Below, in pieces: positions 43,940-52,993 of a DNA stretch of 64,000 nucleotides (its first letter is position 1; every line of letters begins with the position of its first letter). The DNA comes from Enemella evansiae (lineage in GTDB: Bacteria > Actinomycetota > Actinomycetes > Propionibacteriales > Propionibacteriaceae): contig NZ_NMVP01000010.1 of NCBI RefSeq assembly GCF_002250705.1, forward strand, positions 1 to 64,000, given 5' to 3'. The position numbers were made by a program, and so were the translations under genes. The notes under the pieces were generated by a model that ran no database searches, was not told where the DNA came from, and saw only the letters and a program-made list of their open reading frames with translations.

Positions 43940-43973
43940 GGTTGAGCGAGCGAGGCACGAGCGAGACGAAGCC
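43940..43973 (+). repeat. Dispersed GGTTGAGCGAGC repeat
   Basis: GGTTGAGCGAGCGAGG, CAC, then GAGCGAGACGAAGCC occupies the gap between the pirin stop (43931) and the GNAT gene. It shares both ends with the copies at 44347 and, inverted, at 1010 and 52994. Confidence 0.7.
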
Positions 43974-44021
43974 ACCCCAGTTCCCCCATATTTTCAACCC
44001 ACACAGCAGAAGGAGCCCCAG

Positions 44022-44333
44022 ATGGCCGATGTCGAAGTCCGCAACAACCCCGAGAAGAAGCGCTACGAAGCAACCCTGGACGGTGAGCTCGCCGGCTTCG
44101 CCGAATACCAGCTGACCGACGAACTGGTGGTGTTCACCCACACCGAGGTGGAGCCGAAGTTCGAGGGCCGGGGTATCGGTTCGGCGCTGGCCCGGTTCGC
44201 CCTCGACGACGTGCGCGCCGAGGGCACCCGCAAGGTGCTGCCGATCTGCCCGTTCATCAAGGGCTGGATCGCCCGGCACGAGGCCTACGTCGACCTGATC
44301 TACGGCATCAAGAAGAGCACCGCCACCGACTGA
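44022..44333 (+). CDS. Small GNAT N-acetyltransferase (YjdJ-like)
   Basis: This 103-residue minimal acetyltransferase is of the YjdJ/GNAT_like type. It shows the acetyl-CoA site FEGRGIGSALARFALDDVRA (GRGIGS in the QxxGxG/A position) and the conserved VLPICPFIKGWIARHEAYVD. Family members acetylate small amines or protein termini; the substrate is unknown. AAGGAGCCCC precedes the ATG. An upstream in-frame ATG at 43938 would start inside the intergenic repeat and is not used. Confidence 0.88.
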   Translation: MADVEVRNNPEKKRYEATLDGELAGFAEYQLTDELVVFTHTEVEPKFEGRGIGSALARFALDDVRAEGTRKVLPICPFIKGWIARHEAYVDLIYGIKKSTATD

Positions 44334-44346
44334 GTCCACGGACGCC

Positions 44347-44375
44347 GGTTGAGCGAGCGCCAGCGAGTCGAAGCC
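44347..44375 (+). repeat. Dispersed GGTTGAGCGAGC repeat
   Basis: GGTTGAGCGAGCGCC followed by AGCGAGTCGAAGCC lies between the convergent GNAT and beta-lactamase genes, 13 nt after the GNAT stop. It is a shorter version of the 43940 copy. Confidence 0.7.
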
Positions 44376-44381
44376 AAGTCC

Positions 44382-45371
44382 TCAGCGGGTCAGCTCGGCC
44401 AGCGACTCCCGCGCCAGGATCGCGAAGATCTCGTTGACCCGCTCGGTGTCGGGGCGCGGTGAGCTGGTCAGCACCGCGAGCTGGTAGGCGTTGCCGGCCG
44501 GGTCGAACGCGATGCCGACGTCGTTGGCGGTGGCATCGATCCCGGAACCGGTCTTGTCGGCGAGTGTCCAGCCCGCCGGCAGGCCGGCCCGGAACCGCTG
44601 GTCGCTGGTCTGGTTCCCGAGCATCCAGTCGGTGAGGCGACGCCGGGCCGAGGTGCGCAGCGCACGGCCGACGATCATCGCGGCGAACAGCGCACCGATC
44701 GCGCGCGGGCTGGTGGTGTTGCGGTCGCCATTGGGTGTGTTCAGTTCCGGTTCCCATTCGGTGAGCTGGGTGATGGTGTCGCCGTTGTCGCGGGCGAACC
44801 GGGTGATCGAGGCGGGCCCGCCGGTGAGCGACATCAGCGCGTTCGCGGCGGTCGAATCGCTGAGCTGGATCGCCGCCCGGCAGACCTCGGCCACCGAGGG
44901 TGCGCGGCGGGCCGCGATCTGCTCGGCGAACCAGGTCGGGCCCTCGCAGATGGCCTCCGGCGGCAGGAACACCGGCCGGTCGAGGACCTTCGGATCGGGG
45001 GTGATCAACCGGCCGTCCAGCACCGCTGCGGCGGCGATCGCCTTGAACACCGACAGCATCAGGAAGCGCTCGTCGGCGCGGTGGTCCAGGCGACGGCCGC
45101 GGTACGGGCCGGTCAACGCGGCCGCGGACAGGCCGATCCGGACGTCATGGCGTCGTTCCAGGTCAGCGATCAGCGCGCCGATCCGGCCGGCGTCCCTTGC
45201 GGTGCCCGGCGCAGCTGCTGCGGGCCGGATGCCGGCGATACCGGAGGTGGCCGCAGCAGCGCCGAGACCGATGCCGGCGAGGACCCGGCGACGGGTCACC
45301 GCAGTCGTGCTGGGGTGCGAATCAGAGCCTGTGTTCTCAACTGAGGAATCCATGGCGCCAGCGTGCGACAT
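44382..45371 (-). CDS. Class A beta-lactamase family serine hydrolase, Tat-type signal
   Basis: This protein (329 residues from the ATG at 45371) is probably exported by the Tat pathway: TRRRVLAGIGLGAAAATSG follows a 25-residue leader. The class A motifs are complete in outline: the active serine in SVFK (Ser107/Lys110), the SDN loop changed to SDS (171-173), the omega-loop general base in EPELN (Glu207), and KTG (273-275). Mycobacterial BlaC has SDG at the second motif. Hydrolysis of penicillins is likely; spectrum and real expression are unknown. Later ATG 45353 and earlier TTG 45377 are possible starts. Confidence 0.85.
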   Translation of the reverse strand: MSHAGAMDSSVENTGSDSHPSTTAVTRRRVLAGIGLGAAAATSGIAGIRPAAAAPGTARDAGRIGALIADLERRHDVRIGLSAAALTGPYRGRRLDHRADERFLMLSVFKAIAAAAVLDGRLITPDPKVLDRPVFLPPEAICEGPTWFAEQIAARRAPSVAEVCRAAIQLSDSTAANALMSLTGGPASITRFARDNGDTITQLTEWEPELNTPNGDRNTTSPRAIGALFAAMIVGRALRTSARRRLTDWMLGNQTSDQRFRAGLPAGWTLADKTGSGIDATANDVGIAFDPAGNAYQLAVLTSSPRPDTERVNEIFAILARESLAELTR

Positions 45372-45437
45372 CCGCAACGGGCAGCACCAAGACCTTGCCC
45401 GGCCCGACCGATAACCGCTGCGCTATCGGAACGGACG

Positions 45438-45469
45438 AAGGGCCGGTACGCCTCGGCGTACCGGCCCTT
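45438..45469 (-). terminator. Strong hairpin terminator downstream of the E2 gene
   Basis: AAGGGCCGGTACGCC, a 2-nt loop and GGCGTACCGGCCCTT form a perfect 15-bp stem, 33 nt past the E2 stop. A T-rich tract (GTTTTTCTT) follows only on the plus strand, so it could also stop antisense transcription entering the E2 gene. Confidence 0.7.
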
Positions 45470-45502
45470 CTCTGTCTGGGTTTTTCTTGTCCGGGTTGAA
45501 AC

Positions 45503-47509
45503 TCAGAGACCGAACTCGGCCCCGAAGTCACCCTCCTCCAGCCGCTCCTTGACCGTCGACAGGTAACGGGCGGCGTCCGCGCCGTCGACCAGTCGGTGGT
45601 CGTAGGTGAGCGAGAGGTACATCATGTCGCGCACCGCGATCGTCTCACCCAGGTTCTTGTCGGTCATCACCATCGGCCGCTTCACCAGCGCACCGGTGCC
45701 CAGGATCGCGACCTGCGGCTGGTTGATGATCGGGGTGTCGAACAGGGTGCCCGCCGACCCGTAGTTGGTGATCGTGAAGGTGCCACCGGTCAGGTCGTCG
45801 GGGGTCACCTTGCCGGTCCGGGTGCGGTTGGCCAGATCGGCGATCTTCTTGGCCAGCCCGCCGATGTTGAGATCACCCGCATCGGCGATCACCGGCACCA
45901 TCAGCCCGCGCTCGGTGTCCACCGCGATGCCGATGTTCTCGACATCGGAGTAGGTGACCGTGCCGGCCTCGGTGTCGATGGTCGCGTTCACCTTCGGGTG
46001 CTGGCGGAGCGCCTCCACCGCGGCCTTGGTGATGAACGGCAGGTAGGACAGCGAGGCGCCGTTGCGCTTCTTGAAGTCGTCCTTGACCTGGGCCCGGATC
46101 CGGGAGATCAGGGTCAGGTCGACCTCCACGGTCGCGGTCAGCTGGGCCGAGACCTGCAGCGACTCCACCATCCGCTTGGCGATGGTCTGCCGCATCCGGG
46201 ACAGCTTCTCGGTGGTACCGCGCTTGGCGTCGGCCTCGGCGGAGGTCTGCCCGCTCGGTGCGGCGGCGGCCGCGGGAGCCTCGGCCTCGGCCGGAGCGGC
46301 GGCGGCCTTCTTGGCCTCCTCGGCGGCGGCCAGCACGTCCTGCTTGCGGATCCGGCCACCGACCCCGGTGCCCTTCAGGCTGGACAGGTCCACATCGTGC
46401 TCGGCGGCCAGCTTGCGGACCAGCGGCGTCACGTACGCCGAGTCGTCCCCCTGGCTGCGCGGGGCGGCCTTCGGTGCGGCGGTCTCCTGCTGCTTCGGCT
46501 CCGGCTTGGATTCCTGCTTCGGCTCGGGCTTGGACTCCTGCTTGGGCTCGGGCTTCTGCTCCTGCTTGGGCTCGGGCTTGGACTCCTGCTTCGGCTCGTC
46601 GTCGGTCTCCGGTGCCGGGATCGGCTCCTGACCACCCTCGTCACCGGCCTCGGTCTGGTCCTCGATGCCGGAGACGCTCTGCGCGTCGTGATCGTCCGCC
46701 TGGGTGTCGGTGGCGTCCTCGGCGGCACCCTCGCCGGCCGGCGCGCTGGCCGACGAGGCGGGCTTGCCCGCATCCGACTCGCCCGCATCGGACCCGCCGT
46801 CGGCGCCTTCGTCGCCGATGATCGCGAGCACGGCACCGACCTCGACGGTCTCGTCCTCACCGGCCTTGATCGACAGCAGGGTGCCGGCGACCGGGGAGGG
46901 GATCTCGGTGTCGACCTTGTCGGTGGAGATCTCCACCAGTGCCTCGTCGACCTCGACCTGGTCACCCTCCTGCTTGAGCCAGCGGGAGATGGTGCCCTCG
47001 GTGACCGACTCGCCCAGCGCGGGCAGCGTCACCTCGGTGCCGGAGTCGGACTTGTTGGTACCACCGGTCGGCTTCGGCTGCTCGGCCGCGGTCGCCTGGT
47101 CGTCGGACTCGGCCTCCTTGCGGGCCTGCTCTCCGGTCTCCGCGGCCTCGTCGGCGGTCGGGTCATTGTCCTCATCGGCGGCGCGCTGCGGCTCGGACTC
47201 CGGCTCCTCATCGGCGGAGTCGTCGTCGGCGGACTGGTCGTCGGAACCGGAATCGGAGCCGGCCGACTCGCCCTCCTCACCGATCACCGCGAGCACGGCA
47301 CCGACCTCGACGGTCTCGTCCTCGTCCACCTTGATCTCGAGCAGCACACCGCTGGTCGGGCTGGGGATCTCGGTGTCCACCTTGTCGGTGGAGATCTCGA
47401 GCAGGGCCTCGTCGGTCTCCACCTGATCGCCGACCTGCTTGAGCCAGCGGGAGACGGTGCCTTCGGTGACGCTTTCGCCCAGTGCGGGAAGGGTTACATC
47501 GGTCGACAT
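45503..47509 (-). CDS. sucB: Dihydrolipoamide acyltransferase, E2 component of a 2-oxoacid dehydrogenase complex
   Basis: This 668-residue E2 protein carries acyl groups from a 2-oxoacid dehydrogenase to CoA. Two nearly identical lipoyl domains hold the lipoyl lysines Lys43 and Lys198 (both in EISTDKVDTEIPSP). An acidic linker separates them. A Lys/Pro/Glu/Gln repeat linker (about 300-350) leads to the E1/E3-binding domain (YVTPLVRKLAAEHDVDLSSL) and the catalytic domain with His638 in TYDHRLVDG. Actinobacterial genes of this position are annotated sucB or dlaT (M. tuberculosis DlaT serves pyruvate dehydrogenase). Substrate choice cannot be settled here. lpd lies 93 bp upstream on the same strand. 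Confidence 0.93.
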   Translation of the reverse strand: MSTDVTLPALGESVTEGTVSRWLKQVGDQVETDEALLEISTDKVDTEIPSPTSGVLLEIKVDEDETVEVGAVLAVIGEEGESAGSDSGSDDQSADDDSADEEPESEPQRAADEDNDPTADEAAETGEQARKEAESDDQATAAEQPKPTGGTNKSDSGTEVTLPALGESVTEGTISRWLKQEGDQVEVDEALVEISTDKVDTEIPSPVAGTLLSIKAGEDETVEVGAVLAIIGDEGADGGSDAGESDAGKPASSASAPAGEGAAEDATDTQADDHDAQSVSGIEDQTEAGDEGGQEPIPAPETDDEPKQESKPEPKQEQKPEPKQESKPEPKQESKPEPKQQETAAPKAAPRSQGDDSAYVTPLVRKLAAEHDVDLSSLKGTGVGGRIRKQDVLAAAEEAKKAAAAPAEAEAPAAAAAPSGQTSAEADAKRGTTEKLSRMRQTIAKRMVESLQVSAQLTATVEVDLTLISRIRAQVKDDFKKRNGASLSYLPFITKAAVEALRQHPKVNATIDTEAGTVTYSDVENIGIAVDTERGLMVPVIADAGDLNIGGLAKKIADLANRTRTGKVTPDDLTGGTFTITNYGSAGTLFDTPIINQPQVAILGTGALVKRPMVMTDKNLGETIAVRDMMYLSLTYDHRLVDGADAARYLSTVKERLEEGDFGAEFGL

Positions 47510-47602
47510 GATGAGTACGAGGCTCCTTGGTCAAAGTTCAGTTGCAGTGGTCAGCCTAGCCCCGACCCCACGCCGGCGTCAGGCGAGCCCACCCGCCAGA
47601 AG

Positions 47603-48985
47603 TCAGGCGTGGGCATGGAGGGGTTTGCCGGCGAGCGCCAGGTGCGCCTCGCCGATGGCTTCGTTCTGGGTCGGGTGGGCGTGGATCAGTTCGGCGACCT
47701 CCTCGGGGTACGCCCCCCAGGCGGTGATCAGCTGGGCCTCGCCGACGAGCTCGCCGACCCGGGCGCCGATCATGGTGATTCCCACCACTTCCGCACCGGG
47801 ACGCCGGATCACCTTCACGAAACCGGCCGTCTTGAGGATCTGCGAGCGGCCGTTGCCGCCCAGGTTGTAGCTGTAGCTCTGCACCTCGCCGAAGGCCTCC
47901 CGAGCCGATTCCTCGGTGTGCCCGACCGAGGCGATCTCCGGATCGCAGTAGGTGACCTTCGGGATCTGCAGATCCTGCACCGGGACCGGGGCACGATCCA
48001 GCTTGCCCTCGGCGTACCCGATGTCCTCGGCGACGAAGATGCCGTGTGCGAACCCACGGTGCGCCAGCTGGAGACCCGCGACCAGATCACCGACGGCATA
48101 GGTGTTCTCCCGGCTGGTCCGCAGCCGCTCGTCGGTGGTCACGAAGTCCCGCTCCAGGCGTACCCCGGACTCCGCATAGCCCAGTCCGGCCGAGTTCGGC
48201 CCGCGGCCGACGGCGACCAGCAGCACCTCGGCCTGGTGGGTCTCCCCGTTCTCCAGGGTCAGTCGTACGCCACCGTCGACGACCTCGGCGGAGGCCATCG
48301 GGGTTCCGGTGACAGCGGTGATGCCGCGTTTGCGGAACGCCCGGGCCAGGGTCTTGGAGACCTCCGGGTCCTCGGCCGGTACCAGCCGGTCCAGCGCCTC
48401 GACGACGGTCACCTCGACCCCGAGGGAGCGCCAGGCGGAGGCGAACTCGACACCGATCACGCCGCCGCCGAGCACGATCGCCGACTTCGGCAGCTCGTCG
48501 AGGCGCAGCGCGTGCTCGCTGGTCAGGATCCGTTCCCCGTCCACCGGCAGGCCCAGGGTGCGGGAATAGGAGCCGCTGGCGAGGACGGTGTAGCGGCCGC
48601 TCAGCAGCTGCTCACCGACCTGCACGCCGTCCGGGGTGAGCACCCCGTCGCCGACGACGACATCGATCGCGGGCTGGTCGAGCAGGCCGGTGAGGCCCTT
48701 GAACAAGCGGTCGACCACACCGTCGGAGTAACGTCGGACACCGGCGGCATCGACCCCGTCCAGGCTGGCCCGGATCCCGAACTGTTCGCTCTCCCGGGTC
48801 TGGTCGGCGAGTTCGGCGGCGTGCAGCCAGGCTTTCGTCGGGATGCAACCCCGGTGCAGGCAGGTGCCACCCAGTTTGTCCTTCTCGACCAGGGCGACCG
48901 AGAGGCCGAGTTGGGCGGCGCGCAGCGCGGTGGCGTACCCGCCGCTGCCGGCACCCAGCACCACGACGTCATAGTTGGAAGTCAT
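47603..48985 (-). CDS. lpd: Dihydrolipoyl dehydrogenase (E3)
   Basis: This 460-residue flavoprotein re-oxidises dihydrolipoyl groups with NAD+. FAD site VVVLGAGSGGYATALRAAQL, redox disulfide Cys42/Cys47 in GGTCLHRGCIPTK, NAD site AIVLGGGVIGVEFASAWRSL, and the C-terminal catalytic His-Glu pair in HAHPTQNEAIGEA are all present. The ATG at 48985 fits the family; the frame is open further upstream without similarity. It serves the adjacent E2 and probably the glycine cleavage system as well. Confidence 0.96.
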   Translation of the reverse strand: MTSNYDVVVLGAGSGGYATALRAAQLGLSVALVEKDKLGGTCLHRGCIPTKAWLHAAELADQTRESEQFGIRASLDGVDAAGVRRYSDGVVDRLFKGLTGLLDQPAIDVVVGDGVLTPDGVQVGEQLLSGRYTVLASGSYSRTLGLPVDGERILTSEHALRLDELPKSAIVLGGGVIGVEFASAWRSLGVEVTVVEALDRLVPAEDPEVSKTLARAFRKRGITAVTGTPMASAEVVDGGVRLTLENGETHQAEVLLVAVGRGPNSAGLGYAESGVRLERDFVTTDERLRTSRENTYAVGDLVAGLQLAHRGFAHGIFVAEDIGYAEGKLDRAPVPVQDLQIPKVTYCDPEIASVGHTEESAREAFGEVQSYSYNLGGNGRSQILKTAGFVKVIRRPGAEVVGITMIGARVGELVGEAQLITAWGAYPEEVAELIHAHPTQNEAIGEAHLALAGKPLHAHA

Positions 48986-49076
48986 GGGCCGCATCATCGC
49001 AGGCCCCGCCGAATGACCGCCGGGTGGTCGCGAACTGAAGCTCGGTAGGACTTCCGGCACAATGGCCCCGGGGTGA

Positions 49077-50855
49077 ATGGAGGTTCAGGTGTCACCAGGC
49101 TCGCATGCGCGCGCCGTTCTGCGGTTCCAGAGGGTCTCCCGGCGTTGGCCGGCGGCCCTGAAGACAGCACTCGCGGTGGCCGGCCCGGTTTTCGTGGCCG
49201 CCCTGCTGGGGCGTACCGAAATCGGACTGGTGATGAGCCTGGGGGCCTTCGCGGTGCTCTACGGGCCGCAGACACCCGGCCGGTTCCGGTTCCGGCTGAT
49301 GTCCTTCGCGGCGATCGGGCTGATGCTCTCCGCGCTGCTGGGGGGTGTGACCGCCGGCCATCCGGTGGCCCTGCTGGTGGTGATGGTGCCGTTGGCCGCG
49401 TTGGCCGCGGTGGCCTGTGCGCTGCTCAAGGTGCCGCCGCCGGGCTCGTACTTCTTCGTGCTGGTGTGCGGGGTGTCGGGTTATCTGGCCTCCAGTGGGG
49501 TTCCGCTCGGTCAGCTCGTCGGGCTGACCGCGGCCGGCGGTGCGGCCGCGGTGCTGATCGGGATGATCGACCTGATCTGGTATCCGCATCGCCCCGAGCG
49601 GCAGGCGGTGGCGGCCGCCGAGGAGGCGGTGGCCCGGTTCGAGCAGGCTGAGCCCGAGGAGATCCGCCAGGTCCGCCCGGCCGCCTCCCGGGCGCTGCAC
49701 CACGCCTGGACCACCTTCCGGGACAGCGTGGGGGAGCGGCCGCTGTCGCCGGCCGCCGAGGAGGTGTTCGAACGGATCGGCATCCTGCAGACCCGCTACA
49801 CCCGGCGCAGCGCGGCATTGGTCGACCCTGCCCTGGGCGGGAGCGAGGCCCAGCCCTGGGGCAGCGTGGAGGGCGAGGAGTCCTCGGCCGAGGCCGCGGT
49901 CTTCGAGCCCGACTTCGAATCCGAGCAGCTGCGCGATTCCTCGCTGGGGCGCCCGGACCCGACCTACCTGGTGCGGACCGGTGGCCGTGGACCCTCCGAG
50001 GTCTGGCTGATGGGCGCGCGGGTCGGGTTGGCGACCCTGCTCGCCGGGGTGTTGGCGATGCTCGTCGGTGCTTCCCATCCCTATTGGGCCGTGGCGTTCG
50101 CGACCCTGGTGCTGCACCAGGGCGGTACCCGGCATGCCCAGACGGTCCGCGGGCTGCAGCGGCTGCTCGGCACCGTGCTCGGACTGGGCCTGTTCGGGCT
50201 GGTGCTGTGGTGGCAGCCGGGCGGGGTGTGGCTGGCACTGCTGCTGTTCTGCCTGCAGGTCGTGGTGGAGCTGCTGATCCTGCGCAACTATGCGGCGGCG
50301 GTGGTGTTCATCACCCCGTTGGCGCTGACCATCGCGGCCGCCGGTGGTGGCTGGGCCGGTGGGGTCTCGGCGATGAGCGAACGGGGGCTGGACACCGTGC
50401 TCGCGGTGGCGGTCGCGCTGCTGGTGCTCTGGCTGGTCGGCCGCGGGACGGCGCTGCTGTTCGCCCGGGCGCATGCCCGGCGCTGCATCCTGGCCACCGA
50501 GTCGGTGATGCGGGATCTGGCGGAGAGCCGGTACGCGAGCGCAGCGGCCCGGATGAACCGGCGGCACCTCTACTACGAGCTGCTCGAGCTGGAGCAGCAG
50601 GTGAACCAGTCGCTCGCCGACGAACCGAAGCGGGTGCGGCCCTATCTGGAGATGTTCCAGGCCGTCGCCACCCTCGGTTATCTGGTGCTCGGCGCCTGCT
50701 GGCATCCGCAGGTACGCCGGGCGCGCGAGGCCTTCGGCCGGGCCACCGAACCGTTGCAGGCGATCAAGGCCCACCCGGTCACCCAGCCCCGCTCACCCGA
50801 GGACATCCACGCCGACGTGCTCGCCGTGCAGAACGTCATCACCGACTGGCGCTAG
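49077..50855 (+). CDS. FUSC/aromatic-acid-exporter-like membrane protein
   Basis: This 592-residue protein has two sets of clustered membrane helices (about residues 30-165 and 305-460) separated and followed by cytosolic helical regions, the layout of FUSC (fusaric acid resistance/AaeB-like) permeases. Signature segments are ALKTALAVAGPVFVAALLG and, in the second half, GARVGLATLLAGVLAMLVGA with SHPYWAVAFATLVLHQGGTR. Members export aromatic acids or are of unknown function in actinobacteria. A later GTG at 49089 is an alternative start. Confidence 0.82.
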   Translation: MEVQVSPGSHARAVLRFQRVSRRWPAALKTALAVAGPVFVAALLGRTEIGLVMSLGAFAVLYGPQTPGRFRFRLMSFAAIGLMLSALLGGVTAGHPVALLVVMVPLAALAAVACALLKVPPPGSYFFVLVCGVSGYLASSGVPLGQLVGLTAAGGAAAVLIGMIDLIWYPHRPERQAVAAAEEAVARFEQAEPEEIRQVRPAASRALHHAWTTFRDSVGERPLSPAAEEVFERIGILQTRYTRRSAALVDPALGGSEAQPWGSVEGEESSAEAAVFEPDFESEQLRDSSLGRPDPTYLVRTGGRGPSEVWLMGARVGLATLLAGVLAMLVGASHPYWAVAFATLVLHQGGTRHAQTVRGLQRLLGTVLGLGLFGLVLWWQPGGVWLALLLFCLQVVVELLILRNYAAAVVFITPLALTIAAAGGGWAGGVSAMSERGLDTVLAVAVALLVLWLVGRGTALLFARAHARRCILATESVMRDLAESRYASAAARMNRRHLYYELLELEQQVNQSLADEPKRVRPYLEMFQAVATLGYLVLGACWHPQVRRAREAFGRATEPLQAIKAHPVTQPRSPEDIHADVLAVQNVITDWR

Positions 50856-50868
50856 TCACATCACGTAC

Positions 50869-50898
50869 CTCGAGTAGGCCGCCTGCGGCCGTGTCGAG
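50869..50898. terminator. Hairpin between convergent FUSC and CPBP genes
   Basis: CTCGA...GGCCGC, CT loop, GCGGCC...TCGAG gives a 6-bp core stem extended by a 5-bp outer stem. It lies 13 nt past the FUSC stop and 39 nt beyond the CPBP stop. Confidence 0.6.
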
Positions 50899-50937
50899 AG
50901 GTGGAGTCGGGTTAGTGGCAGTGACCCCAAGAATCGG

Positions 50938-51486
50938 TCAGAGCAGCACGATGAGCCCGGCCGCGACGTTGGCCACGGTGTGCACGATCGCACCGGGAAC
51001 GAAGCTGCCGGTCCTGTTGCGCAGCCAGCCGAGCAGCCAGCCGGTGGCGAACTGGACCGGCAGGATCGGCCAGGTCCGTACGTCGATCAGCAGCAACGGC
51101 AGGTGCGGTAGGAGGAAGACGATCGCCTGCACCGTGTTGCCCAGTGTGAAACCGAGCCGCCGGATGAGTACGCCGCCGAGCAGTCCGCGGAAGAAGACCT
51201 CCTCGCCGACGGCGCGGAGAATGACCCCGATCACCGCGGTGACCGAGGTCAGTCGGGCGATCGTCACCCCCGGTGTCTGCAGCACCTCGGCGGGGATCAG
51301 CACGATCGCCAGCCAGGCGGTGAGCAGGAGCGGCGGCAGTATCGCCAACGCCCATCCGTAACCCGATGCCGGGCCCCAGGTCCCACCGGCACGGTCGAAT
51401 GCCGAGCGGGCCGTCTCATCCGGTTTCCGCGACACCACCAGCACGTAGATCAGGGCCGGGATGCAGAACAGGACGAACTCGAGCAC
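50938..51486 (-). CDS. CPBP-family intramembrane metalloprotease (small)
   Basis: This 182-residue membrane protein has the CAAX-protease/bacteriocin-processing (CPBP, ABI) motifs: Glu95-Glu96 with Arg100 in GEEVFFRG, Phe124xxxHis128 in IVFLLPHL, and His169/Asn173 in IVHTVANV. About five helices are seen, fewer than the usual eight. Such proteins cleave or protect against small membrane peptides; the partner is unknown. It is convergent with the FUSC gene, and the gap to the HNH gene on the same strand is 23 bp. Confidence 0.85.
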   Translation of the reverse strand: MLEFVLFCIPALIYVLVVSRKPDETARSAFDRAGGTWGPASGYGWALAILPPLLLTAWLAIVLIPAEVLQTPGVTIARLTSVTAVIGVILRAVGEEVFFRGLLGGVLIRRLGFTLGNTVQAIVFLLPHLPLLLIDVRTWPILPVQFATGWLLGWLRNRTGSFVPGAIVHTVANVAAGLIVLL

Positions 51487-51509
51487 GGTTCAACCTATCG
51501 AGGACTGGT

Positions 51510-52907
51510 TCAGCTCGACGGTTCTCGGTCGTCGCCACCGGACGGTCTGGTGCGGAGGCGGTGCCGCAGATGGCGGCGGGGCCGGCGGTTTCGGTCCAAT
51601 GCCCGTGGTGGCAGGAACTCCGGGAGCCGATCACCCGGATCGAGGCGGACCTCCCACCGGTTCTCGTTGTGCAGTCGTTGCCGCGATGGTTCGACCAGAG
51701 CGTGATGGTGTGGGCAGAGCAGCACGCCGTTGTCCAGACTCGTCGGCCCGTGCAGCCACCAGGGTCGAATGTGGTGCGCCTCGCAGCGGCGGGCAGGCTG
51801 GTCGCAGCCCGGGAAGATGCAGCCACCGTCGCGGGCGATCAGCGCGGCGCGGAGTTCGCCTTCGAAGAACCGGTGCAGTTGGCCGACATCCAAGGGGATG
51901 CCGAAGCCGTTGAGGACGATGGGGATGATCTCGGCGTCGCAGGCCAGCAGACGGAGCTGCTGTGCGGACATCGGACCTGCCGTGGTGTCGGTGCAGCCGA
52001 TGCCCCGGACCAGAGCGTCGAGGTCGACGGTCACATTCACCCGCGCGCGGTCGTTGCCGCGCGACGGTGCGTGCCGAGAATCGGCATACGCCTGCGCGAG
52101 TTCGATCAGTGCGTCGGCGCGCCGCATCGCACGCGAGGGTCGACCGCCGCAGAGCCCGCAGGAGGGGCCGGTGCACGATGAGCCACACAATGGTGGCTCG
52201 TCATCGCGATGTCGGTCGGCCAGCGAATCCAGCAGGGCGGTGAGGTTCTCGCCGTCAGCGCACGGCAACTGGCCCTTGATCCGGGTGGTGCCGTGGCCGT
52301 CGTGATGCAGGTGGAGGCCCCGGTTGCGACGGGCGGCCTGTTCTTCTTGCTCGAGGCGGCGTTCCAGCAGGGCGTCGGCGTGATCGGGGTCGACGACCTC
52401 AACGGGACGATTGCCCAGTTCCCGCAGTTCGGTCGGATCCCACCGTTGGGCCTGGTCGATCATCGTCTGCTGCGCTGCGATCTCCTGCTGCGGTGCGAGG
52501 TCCGGTGGCAGGTGTTGCAGCGACTCCAGGATCGCCGTGGCCTGCCGGGACGAGATGGTCGCCCTGGCCAGTGCCTGCCACACGATCGGTGCGTTGCTGG
52601 TGCGGATGGCTTCTCGCAGCGCCCCGGCGGCCTGATTTGCCGCGTATCCATGGCGTTCCCGCATCCAGGTGGTGGTCCGGACCCCATGCACGTGCCGGGT
52701 CGCCTCATGGGCGTCGATGCTGGCCAGGGTACGGGTGGAGTGCGCATGGAGGCGGGCGGCGATCCGCTCGTTGACCTCGGCGACGTGCAGTCGTTGTTCG
52801 TCCGTGAGCAGCCGGTCATCACTTTCGTCGAGGAGTCGGCGCAGCAGTTCGTCGACCGTCTCCACGGTCTCGACGAAGGTAGCCGCACTGCCATCCATAC
52901 CCGCCAT
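51510..52907 (-). CDS. DUF222/13E12-type HNH endonuclease-domain protein
   Basis: This 465-residue protein has an N-terminal DUF222 helical domain and a C-terminal HNH nuclease domain with IARDGGCIFPGCDQPARRCE, HHIRPW, and LCPHHHALVE. The two CxxC-like pairs and the His-His-Asn positions that build a zinc-stabilised beta-beta-alpha metal site are visible. A cysteine-rich insert (LCGSSCTGPSCGLCGG, about 240) is a second likely zinc site. The family (13E12 repeat proteins in mycobacteria) is multicopy in actinobacterial genomes and associated with mobility. Target and function are unknown. Confidence 0.87.
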   Translation of the reverse strand: MAGMDGSAATFVETVETVDELLRRLLDESDDRLLTDEQRLHVAEVNERIAARLHAHSTRTLASIDAHEATRHVHGVRTTTWMRERHGYAANQAAGALREAIRTSNAPIVWQALARATISSRQATAILESLQHLPPDLAPQQEIAAQQTMIDQAQRWDPTELRELGNRPVEVVDPDHADALLERRLEQEEQAARRNRGLHLHHDGHGTTRIKGQLPCADGENLTALLDSLADRHRDDEPPLCGSSCTGPSCGLCGGRPSRAMRRADALIELAQAYADSRHAPSRGNDRARVNVTVDLDALVRGIGCTDTTAGPMSAQQLRLLACDAEIIPIVLNGFGIPLDVGQLHRFFEGELRAALIARDGGCIFPGCDQPARRCEAHHIRPWWLHGPTSLDNGVLLCPHHHALVEPSRQRLHNENRWEVRLDPGDRLPEFLPPRALDRNRRPRRHLRHRLRTRPSGGDDREPSS

Positions 52908-52993
52908 TCAACAGATCGGGTCTGACAGTTCTGGGTCGGATTCGCGGTTCAGGAAGGGAATTCCGAAATCTGTGGATAACTTCTTTGCCGGGT

